Below, in pieces: positions 1-6,529 of a stretch of 33,093 nt of DNA. The notes beneath the pieces are model-generated. The model did not search any database. It saw only the letters and a list, made by a program, of their open reading frames with translations, and was not told the DNA's origin. Within the stretch, counting starts at the first letter, position 1, and each line of letters starts with the position of its first letter. Made by a program: the position numbers and the translations under genes. The DNA comes from Anaerolineaceae bacterium (lineage in GTDB: Bacteria; Chloroflexota; Anaerolineae; Anaerolineales; Anaerolineaceae), in assembly GCA_016927865.1 (NCBI GenBank), contig JAFGLU010000087.1:1-33093 (forward strand), given 5' to 3'.

Positions 1-105
1 AAACCTTTTCGGTTCGTTTATTCGATTTTTAATGTACTACCCTGCTTTTTGCAATCGCATGGTTATTTCGTGTTGTCAAAAGTCCAACTAATGAGGTCAT
101 ATATC

Positions 106-474
106 TTAACCTTCGAGACCCATATCCTCTGCCAGTTTTTTCCCAACAGGTGTTGCTCTAAACCAGCAAATTTCACCAATATCAGGCATCCTTCCTAATT
201 TAACCCATTCACTATCAATGAACTCCATAGCCTTGTTTGTAGACATTGGTAGTGGTTGAAAAGTAATTTCGTTATTTCTGGAGACCATGATACCGATTTC
301 TATCCATCCATTTTCTAGCATTTCCTTTATGATCTCTAGTGATTTCCTTCGAACGATCTCTGGCTTTTCCTTTATCGTATCTGAATTGGTAATTCTCCTT
401 GGGATTATCCAGAGCCCCATATCATCATGCGCGCAATAACCTAAAAGCCCTTTATGAATTTCCTCAATTACCAT
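106..474 (-). CDS. Putative immunity protein of an orphan toxin-immunity pair
   Basis: This is a 122-residue soluble protein with no signal peptide or membrane segment and no family I recognise. It begins 9 nt after the stop of the small gene at 484-720. A perfect AGGAGG ribosome binding site overlaps that upstream stop codon, so the two genes are translationally linked in the order toxin then partner. Small size, acidic stretches, lower GC than most of the window and position directly behind a toxin-tip-like protein are the usual signs of a polymorphic-toxin immunity gene. The role is inferred from context and not from a motif. It could equally be an unrelated small cytosolic protein. Confidence 0.5.
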   Translation of the reverse strand: MVIEEIHKGLLGYCAHDDMGLWIIPRRITNSDTIKEKPEIVRRKSLEIIKEMLENGWIEIGIMVSRNNEITFQPLPMSTNKAMEFIDSEWVKLGRMPDIGEICWFRATPVGKKLAEDMGLEG

Positions 475-483
475 GAAAACCTC

Positions 484-720
484 CTATGGCAGATGAATCT
501 TATCTATTGGCACGCCGGGTATTTTGACATCAATTACTGGGCCACCTGATTTGCTTCCGTAACGCCACCCGACAGTACCTCCGCCCGGCAAACTATACAT
601 TTGACCATCATAAGGTCGAGCGTTTATTGGTGTAGCGTTTACAATCAACCTGCTAAATGTGTTTTGTAATTGGGCTACATCTTGAACTGTGCGAATGCGC
701 GGAGATTTGTTGTAGGTCAT
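484..720 (-). CDS. Orphan C-terminal tip of a polymorphic toxin (Rhs/CdiA-CT-like)
   Basis: This 78-residue protein has its recognisable part in the last 40 residues: a glycine-rich stretch (SLPGGGTVGWRYGSKSGG) followed by IDVKIPGVPIDKIHLP. That arrangement resembles the extreme C-termini of Rhs, CdiA and related secreted toxins, where a small nuclease-like module ends a very large protein. No delivery domain is present. An in-frame stop lies about 15 nt upstream of the ATG, and the start has no Shine-Dalgarno sequence, while the following gene has a perfect one. It therefore looks like a displaced toxin tip kept with its immunity gene, or a remnant of a larger toxin gene. I cannot name a catalytic class. 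Confidence 0.45.
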   Translation of the reverse strand: MTYNKSPRIRTVQDVAQLQNTFSRLIVNATPINARPYDGQMYSLPGGGTVGWRYGSKSGGPVIDVKIPGVPIDKIHLP

Positions 721-748
721 AAAACCGGTTAATTAATTTCGGTTTCCC

Positions 749-776
749 TTGACAGCCGTTCAGAATCTGTTAAAAT
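749..776 (+). promoter_or_regulatory. Consensus-like sigma70 promoter pointing into a hairpin
   Basis: TTGACA at 749-754 and TAAAAT at 771-776 are separated by 16 nt on the plus strand. The predicted start, near 783, falls exactly at the left arm of the hairpin at 784-822. No plus-strand gene follows, and the next gene runs the opposite way. Transcription would be antisense to the 3' end of the gene at 810-1787. Confidence 0.4.
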
Positions 777-783
777 ACTGTCA

Positions 784-822
784 ATCACCGGCCTGGGTGT
801 CCCCCTCATTCAGGCCGGTGAT
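784..822. terminator. 12-bp perfect hairpin at the 3' end of the 810-1787 gene
   Basis: ATCACCGGCCTG (784-795) and its exact complement (811-822) surround a 15-nt loop. The right arm contains the last codons of the minus-strand gene, whose TGA is read from 812 to 810. On the plus strand the stem is followed by ACTTTT. On the minus strand it is followed by a looser T-containing stretch. It may terminate in either direction, but neither U-tract is strong. Confidence 0.5.
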
Positions 823-1787
823 ACTTTTAACCGCTCCTGCACGCGCCAGAGCAAGAGGGTGATCCAGCGTGAGGGTAGTTTCTTTTGCCCAAACTCCCAA
901 TCCTTCCACTGCATCCACACCGACTCGGGCGTAAAGTGGCCTTCTGCGTCTGCTTTCTGCAGGGCAATGTCCAGCATGTTGGCAAAGCGTGGGTCGCTGC
1001 GCGCCGCTGGGAACAGGCTGAGGGCGTCCAAGACGTGCAGCAGGTCGTACCACACCAGCGGGGCCTTGAGCTTGCAAAAATCCGTGCCCATGTAGAAGAT
1101 GTAAGGGTGTTGGTCCTGGCGCTGTTCCCACAGGGTGAGCAGGGTTTGCACGCCGGTTTCAGCGGCTGGGCTGCTGCGCAGTTCGTCCATCTGCCCGAGG
1201 GCTTTGAGCATGGCCAGGTTGGCATAAGGGCAGGGGTCGCCCTTGCGCCCCGGCCCGCGCCAACTGCCCAGTTCGGGTGAAACCGCGCAAGGCCAGCCGT
1301 TCTCGCGCACCAGGCCGGTCAGAAAGCCCAGGGCTTTTTGCACGGCGGGGTGATCGCCCAACCCCAGGCGGATGAGGGCGTAGACCTGCAGGGGCGCGTC
1401 GCACAGGGCCCAGGCCAGGCGGTCCTGGCCGTCTCCGCCGTAGGCTGCGCCAATGTTCATGGGCAAGGCGAAGGGGCCCTGCTCGGACTGCGACGAGAGG
1501 ATGCGCTCGACGATGGCTCCCAGGCCGGGGTCGGCAGCCGTCAGGCCCAAATCGGTCAGGAAGTTCAGGCGGTGATAAGCCTGCCCGGCGGACTTGTGGC
1601 TGGACAGCACCGTGCCGGGCCAGTCGGCCAGCCCGGCGATGACGAATTGCACTTGCGGGTCGGCCAGCATGTCCTGGCGGGCTTGCACAACCAGCGCGTC
1701 GCCTGGGTCCTGGTGCAGTAAATCCAACCGGGTCCGGTAGGTGACCCAGGCTGGACCGGAGAGCAGCCATTGGAGAGGTGGGTTCAT
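810..1787 (-). CDS. Uncharacterised protein, possible alpha/alpha-toroid fold
   Basis: A 325-residue protein starting at the Met of MNPPLQWLLSGPAW. An upstream in-frame ATG at 1886 would add 33 residues that do not look like protein. The sequence is a run of amphipathic helices with a middle section rich in Gly, Trp and Pro (NGWPCAVSPELGSWRGPGRK) and then a Tyr-rich helical end. Spacing and composition recall prenyltransferase/squalene-cyclase-like alpha/alpha-toroid proteins, but no DxDD motif or full QW repeats are visible, so no cyclase activity is claimed. It stands alone, with a hairpin over its stop codon. Its function is unknown. Confidence 0.65.
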   Translation of the reverse strand: MNPPLQWLLSGPAWVTYRTRLDLLHQDPGDALVVQARQDMLADPQVQFVIAGLADWPGTVLSSHKSAGQAYHRLNFLTDLGLTAADPGLGAIVERILSSQSEQGPFALPMNIGAAYGGDGQDRLAWALCDAPLQVYALIRLGLGDHPAVQKALGFLTGLVRENGWPCAVSPELGSWRGPGRKGDPCPYANLAMLKALGQMDELRSSPAAETGVQTLLTLWEQRQDQHPYIFYMGTDFCKLKAPLVWYDLLHVLDALSLFPAARSDPRFANMLDIALQKADAEGHFTPESVWMQWKDWEFGQKKLPSRWITLLLWRVQERLKVSPA

Positions 1788-2142
1788 GTTTGACTCGCTT
1801 GAGGGGAAAGGGAGAGATCTTTGATAAATTATAGCGCAGCCGGGGCCGATATGGTTGTTCAGTAGTGTGTTGGGGTAGGGGCACAAGGAATGGCTTAGGC
1901 CAGGGTACTATCATCGAACCCCGTGCCCTGGAATAGACGGCACGGGGGTAGCGTGGCGGACTGTATGGATTGCGCAATCCCCGTGCCGCTACGCGGAGAT
2001 ATGTGCCCCCGAAGCGGCGAATCCGAGATACGATTTTTATACAGCATGCATCAAAAAAGATATATAATGAAAATAGTTGACATTGGGCAGGCCGGTGAAC
2101 GCCTGCCCCGGTTTGTAAGTTTTCGCGATACAGGGAGTGACT
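1788..2142. other. Intergenic stretch with interlocking inverted repeats and a -10 box
   Basis: No gene is evident in this 355-bp gap. CCCCGTGCC occurs at 1919-1927 and 1979-1987, and its complement GGCACGGGG at 1939-1947, so the central copy can pair with either flank. A perfect palindrome GGATTGCGCAATCC lies at 1967-1980, and GTAGCG (1948-1953) can pair with CGCTAC (1987-1992). A TATAAT at 2063-2068 in an AT-rich stretch is a plausible -10 for the plus-strand gene at 2143, giving a leader of about 70 nt. Its -35 is not convincing. Confidence 0.5.
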
Positions 2143-3060
2143 ATGAAATTCTTGCGCCGTTTACTAGGAACTTTGGTGATGATCGCGGGGTTGTTAGGTT
2201 TGGTGATTAGCCTGGCCGGTTTGGTAGGCCTGTGGGTAGTCCGGCCTGTTCTGACCACATCCCTCAACACCATCATCACCACCCTGTCCACCAGTGTTGA
2301 CACCAGCCAGAAAACGATGGTGATCACTAAGGACGCCCTGGGGGCTACCGTGAAGAGCGTGGATGCCCTTTCAGAGATGTTGAGCACCACGGCATTGACG
2401 GTGGGCGATACGCAGCCGGTGATGACGCAGGTCAATACGATGATGAGCGAAACGCTGCCCTCCACCATCGAGGCTGCCACTTCTTCATTGGAAGCTGCAG
2501 AAATGGCTGCGCAGTCGTTGGAAAGCGCGATGAAGTCGTTTGACACATTCCGCTTCATGCTATCCTCCATACCGTTGATTGGCAGTGCTGCTTCCACAGA
2601 TGCATCCTATAACCCGGAGAAGCCGCTGGCCGATTCGCTGGGCGAACTGACTGAAAGCATTCAGGATATGCCAGAGACCTTCAAAGACATGTCCGTCAAC
2701 CTGGATAAAGCGGACGATAACCTGGATATGATCAAAACCAACCTGGATACGATGTCGACCAGCGTTGCTTTGATCTCGACCAGTTTGAGCCAGTACCAGA
2801 CGATGATCGGCGAGTCTCAGGCTTCGATGGACAATTTGAAAACCATGCTGGCCAATATCCAGAGCAACCTGGGCAGGATCATCAACTACGCGACCATTGG
2901 CTTGGCCCTGTTCTTCTTCTGGCTGCTGGCGGCCCAGGTGGTGATCTTCAGCCAGGGGTTAGAACTGTATCGGGGCACGGCAGGGCGCATGGAGGGCGGC
3001 GAGGTGAAGTCGGAACCCGCGCCTAAGCCTGAGCCCGAAGTTGAAAAGTCTGCGGATTAA
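2143..3060 (+). CDS. Membrane-anchored coiled-coil protein of unknown function
   Basis: A 305-residue protein. The ATG at 2143 is preferred to a GTG six bases earlier because AGGGAG (2132-2137) is correctly spaced from it. There is one hydrophobic segment near residues 8-34 and a second near residues 245-270 (IINYATIGLALFFFWLLAA). Between them lie about 200 residues rich in Ser, Thr, Met and Leu with heptad-like spacing, predicted to be coiled coil outside the membrane. The tail is charged and Pro/Glu-rich. The architecture recalls methyl-accepting or tail-tape-like helical rods, but no signalling domain is present. It is followed after 74 nt by the 74-residue gene at 3135, probably in one transcript ended by the hairpin at 3375-3422. 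Confidence 0.8.
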   Translation: MKFLRRLLGTLVMIAGLLGLVISLAGLVGLWVVRPVLTTSLNTIITTLSTSVDTSQKTMVITKDALGATVKSVDALSEMLSTTALTVGDTQPVMTQVNTMMSETLPSTIEAATSSLEAAEMAAQSLESAMKSFDTFRFMLSSIPLIGSAASTDASYNPEKPLADSLGELTESIQDMPETFKDMSVNLDKADDNLDMIKTNLDTMSTSVALISTSLSQYQTMIGESQASMDNLKTMLANIQSNLGRIINYATIGLALFFFWLLAAQVVIFSQGLELYRGTAGRMEGGEVKSEPAPKPEPEVEKSAD

Positions 3061-3134
3061 GCCGGTGCGTGACCGGGCTTAATGGAAAACTGCGGAGATA
3101 CCCAATTCACTTGTTTTGATTTAGGAGGATAAAA

Positions 3135-3359
3135 ATGGCATTCACACTGGATACCCCAATCGGCACACTGTTAGACAATCCCCAAGCCAAGGCGATCATC
3201 GAGCAGTACATTCCGGGGGCCTCGACCAACCCGATGGTGGCGATGGTTAAAGGCATGACGATCAACATGGTTTTGGCCATGCCCCAGGCTGCCCAACTGG
3301 GTCTGACCAAGCAAAAAGCTGAGCAGATCCTGGTGGAAGTCAACAAAGTCGTCAAGTAG
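3135..3359 (+). CDS. Small stand-alone protein resembling a glycosidase accessory domain
   Basis: A 74-residue protein with an excellent AGGAGG site at 3123-3128. It starts LDTPIGTLLDNPQAKAIIEQ and continues as a short helical bundle ending in KK/VVK-type charge. The opening resembles a small helical module appended to the C-termini of some glycosidases. The rhamnosidase in this same window ends with a comparable segment (TTLDELQDDPQAYAAVIKLF). That link is by eye only. No catalytic residues are apparent, and it is probably a small cytosolic helical protein. It lies downstream of the coiled-coil membrane protein and directly before a strong terminator. Confidence 0.8.
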   Translation: MAFTLDTPIGTLLDNPQAKAIIEQYIPGASTNPMVAMVKGMTINMVLAMPQAAQLGLTKQKAEQILVEVNKVVK

Positions 3360-3374
3360 ATCGTTTGGTTGATT

Positions 3375-3422
3375 CCAAAAAGCATGAATGCGGCGCGAAA
3401 GCGCCGCATTCATGCTTTTTGG
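3375..3422 (+). terminator. Perfect 22-bp terminator hairpin with GAAA loop
   Basis: Arms 3375-3396 and 3401-3422 are exact complements around a GAAA tetraloop. The stem core is GC-rich (CGGCGC/GCGCCG) and its distal part ends in AAAAA/TTTTT, so it works as an intrinsic terminator in either direction. It closes the 2143-3359 transcription unit. Confidence 0.85.
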
Positions 3423-3454
3423 AAGGTAACTGCTCACCTAGAGGTGGAGGAGGC

Positions 3455-3509
3455 CCGATTTTGATGTGTTAGTGGGGTGCTTTGCACCCCACTAACACAT
3501 CAAAATCGG
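3455..3509. repeat. Hairpin-repeat family copy 1 (26-3-26)
   Basis: A perfect 26-bp stem (3455-3480 with 3484-3509) has a 3-nt loop TTT and the apex GGGGTGC/GCACCCC. Around it lies a larger imperfect inverted repeat running from TAAC at 3427 to GTTA at 3536, about 110 bp. The left 27 nt (3427-3453) match the left flank of copy 3 at about 21 of 27 positions with identical spacing to the stem. It is intergenic, between the 3375-3422 terminator and ada. Confidence 0.8.
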
Positions 3510-3631
3510 TAACTTTTCCCACCCTCAGGGCGGTTATTTTGGGAATCAAGTTTGAATTTGCTTTTCGGATAGTTTTCGTCCTGAGTATCCGGTATGATAG
3601 GCGAGTGATCATTTGGTGACAGAGGATAATA

Positions 3632-4687
3632 ATGGAAACAATCCAGAAGGATGTAAATCTATTTTGGCGGGCTGTGCAAGAGAGGGACGCGGCCTGGGAC
3701 GGGCGCTTTGTTTACGCGGTGCGTTCAACGGGCGTGTACTGCAAGCCCTCTTGCGCTTCTCGCCGCCCGCGCCGAGAACTGGTCGACTTTTTCGCCGGGC
3801 CCGATGCTGCCGAGCAGGCCGGTTTTCGCGCTTGCAAGCGCTGCAATCCGCGCCAGGCGGCTGCGCCGGCCGAGTTGATTCGGCGGGCTTGCACCTGGAT
3901 CGAGGACAACCTGGAGCGCGCCTTCTCTCTGGACGAGTTGGCCGCAGAATTACAGATGACTTCTGCGGCGCTGCGCCGGTTGTTCAAGGATGCGCTGGGC
4001 GTCACGCCGCGCCGCTATGTCGAAGGGCTGCGCCTGGCAAAGTTTAAATCACAGGTCAAGGCCGGGCAAGACGTGACCGGGGCGCTGTACGAGGCCGGGT
4101 ACTCCTCCAGCAGCCGCCTGTATGAGCAAGCCAACCGCAAGCTGGGCATGACCCCGGCTATTTATCGCCGAGGAGGACAGGGCATGGACATTCGTTATAC
4201 GTTGGTGAATACAGAACTGGGGCGCATGTTGGTGGCGGGCACCGCGCGCGGAATTTGCGCGGTCAGCTTTGGCGAGGAGGACGCGGCCCTGGAAACTTTT
4301 TTGCGCGGCGAGTATCCCGCGGCGGAGCTCAGCCGGGACGACTCTGCTCTGGCGGATTGGGCGCGGGTTTTGGTGGAGCATCTCTCTGGCGCGCGCCCGC
4401 AGCCCGGGCTGCCCCTGGATGTGGTGGCGACCGCGTTCCAGTTGCGCGTGTGGGAAGAGCTGCGCCGCATCCCTTACGGTCAGACGCGCAGCTATGCCGA
4501 GGTGGCGGAGGCCATCGGCAAGCCGCAGGCAGTGCGCGCGGTGGCGAACGCCTGCGCGGCCAACCCGGCTGTATTGGTCACCCCCTGCCACCGGGTGGTG
4601 CGCAGCGATGGCAGCCTGGGCGGGTATCGCTGGGGCGTGGAGCGAAAAAAGGCTTTACTGGAACGGGAAACGAGTCAATCCTCGTAA
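3632..4687 (+). CDS. ada: Ada: methylphosphotriester/O6-methylguanine-DNA methyltransferase and activator
   Basis: A 351-residue protein, the usual length for full Ada, which repairs alkylated DNA and activates the adaptive response. The N-terminal zinc domain carries C37, C41, C68 and C71 in the expected pattern (GVYCKPSC, ACKRC). One of these accepts methyl groups from phosphotriesters in E. coli Ada. An AraC-type helix-turn-helix covers roughly residues 82-180, ending GMTPAIYRR. The C-terminal O6-alkylguanine methyltransferase domain has the acceptor motif PCHRV with C319, preceded by a Y-G-x-T-R-S-Y helix region. GAGGATAAT precedes the ATG. The 3' end overlaps the convergent peptidase gene by 13 bp. 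Autoregulation is known for the family and inferred here. Confidence 0.95.
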   Translation: METIQKDVNLFWRAVQERDAAWDGRFVYAVRSTGVYCKPSCASRRPRRELVDFFAGPDAAEQAGFRACKRCNPRQAAAPAELIRRACTWIEDNLERAFSLDELAAELQMTSAALRRLFKDALGVTPRRYVEGLRLAKFKSQVKAGQDVTGALYEAGYSSSSRLYEQANRKLGMTPAIYRRGGQGMDIRYTLVNTELGRMLVAGTARGICAVSFGEEDAALETFLRGEYPAAELSRDDSALADWARVLVEHLSGARPQPGLPLDVVATAFQLRVWEELRRIPYGQTRSYAEVAEAIGKPQAVRAVANACAANPAVLVTPCHRVVRSDGSLGGYRWGVERKKALLERETSQSS

Positions 4688-5424
4688 ATCAAGGCCATGT
4701 TTCCCAGTACACCCCAGGAGTTTTCAAATACCTCGATGGGAACGTCGTAAAACTTTCCGTTGTTGGTGTAGCGGATGGAGGTTTCGTTGTAGCCGGTGAG
4801 GATGACCACATGCTCGTAAGCCGCGACCAGGACGCTGTCGCCTTCCTGGTCGGTATAGGTGGCGGGGACGCCGCCAACCATGTTGCCGATGACCCACACG
4901 ATGACCGGCTGGTCTTGGGCCAGCTCGGCCTTGATTTGCTCTACGGTCAGGCCCTTGAGCCCGGCAGCGGGCAGGCCGTATTGCCGCAGCAGGTCGGCCA
5001 CAGGCGCAGCATGGACACCATAGGCATAGGGCGGCACCTGTCCCCAGGGGCCGTTGACGTCGCCGACGAAGCCCTTATCGGGGTTGTCGGAGAGGGGCAG
5101 CTCGTATTGAAAGTTATACTCGTTGATCTCCACGTCAAAATAAGCGGCCCAATCGACTGCTGCTTTGGCCTCGCAGCCCAAGGCAAAATATTGCCGACCG
5201 CCGTCGATGCTCAGATAATGCTCGAGCGGGATGGGCGTGGCAGAAGGGGGCAAGGTGGGGGTGGAAGAAGGTTGGGGGGTGAAGGTGGCGGCGGGGGAGG
5301 GCGTAGCGGTCAGGGGAATGTTCTTTGCCAGTGGGGTGGGCGCTGCTGTGCCGGTGGGTATTGCGGCAGCGACAGAGCAGGAGGCCAGGATCAAAACCAG
5401 TAAGATAGATAACAAGATTTTCAT
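4675..5424 (-). CDS. C39-like papain-fold peptidase lipoprotein
   Basis: A 249-residue protein starting at MKILLSILLVLILASC. An upstream ATG at 5538 would place the signal peptide internally, so it is rejected. Residues 1-16 form a lipoprotein signal with the lipobox LASC (C16). Residues 21-66 are a Thr/Pro/Ala-rich linker, followed by a C39_2-type peptidase domain. The candidate nucleophile is C84 (GCEAKA) and the candidate base H205 (YEHVVILTGY), with Asn near 221. It is probably exported and anchored on the outer face of the membrane. It lies 26 nt downstream of the radical SAM gene on the same strand, and its stop overlaps the 3' end of ada. The substrate is unknown. Confidence 0.85.
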   Translation of the reverse strand: MKILLSILLVLILASCSVAAAIPTGTAAPTPLAKNIPLTATPSPAATFTPQPSSTPTLPPSATPIPLEHYLSIDGGRQYFALGCEAKAAVDWAAYFDVEINEYNFQYELPLSDNPDKGFVGDVNGPWGQVPPYAYGVHAAPVADLLRQYGLPAAGLKGLTVEQIKAELAQDQPVIVWVIGNMVGGVPATYTDQEGDSVLVAAYEHVVILTGYNETSIRYTNNGKFYDVPIEVFENSWGVLGNMALIYED

Positions 5425-5450
5425 AGGGTGTAAGTTTACCCTGATTCTGT

Positions 5451-6344
5451 TCAGGTAAAAATGCGCATACCGGCCAGAATGGCCTGGGGATTTCCGCGAA
5501 AGGCCAGGGACATCTCCGTATAGGGCGAGAATCCACATTTTGAACAGTCCACCGCGGCGCGGCCCAACAGGTAGCAGCCCTGGGTGATGCTCCCGTCGGG
5601 GTTGGTCGAGGCGATCAGCCAGGGCAGGCAGCGCCAGTGGTTATCTTTGAGGGCGCGCAGAGCGGCGGCCGAGTTGAGGATGGGCAGTCCTTCACGCTTG
5701 AGGGCGATCAGTTGGTTGATCAGCGCGCGGCGCTCAGGCCAGGGCAGGAAAAGGTCGTCTTGATTCCCGTAAGGGTAGTAAAACTGAACGGTGACGCCTT
5801 TGACCAGCGGGCGGATGAAGCGCGCCAGCGCGGGGATTTCGGCGTGGTTTTGGGCGTTAGCGGTAATGTGGGCGTAGAGGCGGGGATGGGGCGAGGTGCG
5901 CAGGTGCTCGACGACCCGCTCGAAAATCTCGGCACCGCGCAGACGGTTGTGGGTGGGAGCCAACCCATCCAGGCTGACCCAAACCGCATCGGTGTTCACG
6001 TCCAAGGGCAGGGTGCCGTTGGTGGTCACGCCCACAAAGTCGAAGCGTTTGCGAGTATACTGGGCCACATCGGTGAAGGTGCGGGCCCCGTCATGCCACA
6101 GCAGGGGCTCGCCGCCCTCGAAGATGATCAGGCGCACACCGCGCCGGGCTAACTCATCCAGGGTGCGGCAGACCTGGTCAAAAGGGGCATCTTCGCCGGC
6201 GTAATCGACAAAGGGGCACTGCAAACAGCGCAGGTTGCAGCGGTAGGTGAGCTTGTAGCTGGCCAGCAGCGGGCGGCGGCGTGTGGTCAACAGGTGCTGG
6301 AAGAGGACGTGCCCGGCCAGAAGAAGTGGAGAGGTTCGGGGCAT
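5451..6344 (-). CDS. Radical SAM enzyme with C-terminal cysteine-rich region
   Basis: A 297-residue protein from the Met of MPRTSPLLLAGHV. ATGs at 6359 and 6404 are alternatives, and none has a clear ribosome binding site. The radical SAM cluster motif is C36-x3-C40-x2-C43 (CNLRCLQC), followed by the GGEP glycine motif and a TIM-barrel-like body containing VTTNGT and SLDG. The C-terminal 70 residues contain four further cysteines (HWRCLPW, GCYLLG, DCSKCG), which may hold an auxiliary Fe-S cluster as in SPASM or twitch domains. It is co-directional with the C39 lipoprotein gene 26 nt downstream. The reaction is not predictable from sequence. No short precursor peptide gene is visible beside it. 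Confidence 0.88.
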   Translation of the reverse strand: MPRTSPLLLAGHVLFQHLLTTRRRPLLASYKLTYRCNLRCLQCPFVDYAGEDAPFDQVCRTLDELARRGVRLIIFEGGEPLLWHDGARTFTDVAQYTRKRFDFVGVTTNGTLPLDVNTDAVWVSLDGLAPTHNRLRGAEIFERVVEHLRTSPHPRLYAHITANAQNHAEIPALARFIRPLVKGVTVQFYYPYGNQDDLFLPWPERRALINQLIALKREGLPILNSAAALRALKDNHWRCLPWLIASTNPDGSITQGCYLLGRAAVDCSKCGFSPYTEMSLAFRGNPQAILAGMRIFT

Positions 6345-6415
6345 ATCTTCATTGTACATCGGGGCGGCGTGATAAAATCCTTGCAACGGTATTTGCAATC
6401 CCAATTTTCACGATT

Positions 6416-6464
6416 TCGCGGGGCTGAAGCCCCTGCTCAGGTCATGGAAGCCCTACGGGCTGAA
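6416..6464. repeat. Small tandem hairpins with GAAGCCC units
   Basis: GGGGC-TGAA-GCCCC (6420-6433) is followed by AGCCC-TAC-GGGCT (6449-6461). Both contain GAAGCCC, and the second is followed by GGGCTGAAG again. This looks like a short REP-type intergenic repeat just upstream of the AEC transporter gene. It is distinct from the other two palindrome families in the window. Confidence 0.4.
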
Positions 6465-6529
6465 GATTTGCATCCCTGCAAAGTTTTTCATCCGTTATCA
6501 CGAACAATCTCCTTTTCCTGGTAGGTTTT

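Noticed and set aside
784-822. Riboswitch at the 810-1787 3' region
   Set aside because: It is a single simple hairpin with no conserved aptamer-like elements, so a terminator or short RNA is the simpler reading.
810-1787. Squalene-hopene cyclase
   Set aside because: It is far too short (325 residues) and lacks DxDD and full QW repeats.
3375-3509. CRISPR array
   Set aside because: The palindromes are single hairpins without regularly spaced direct repeats or spacers, and no cas genes are present.
4255-5403. Plus-strand frame of 382 codons across ada and the C39 gene
   Set aside because: It is a composite of shadow sequence over two genes with clear domains, with Gly-rich low-complexity translation.
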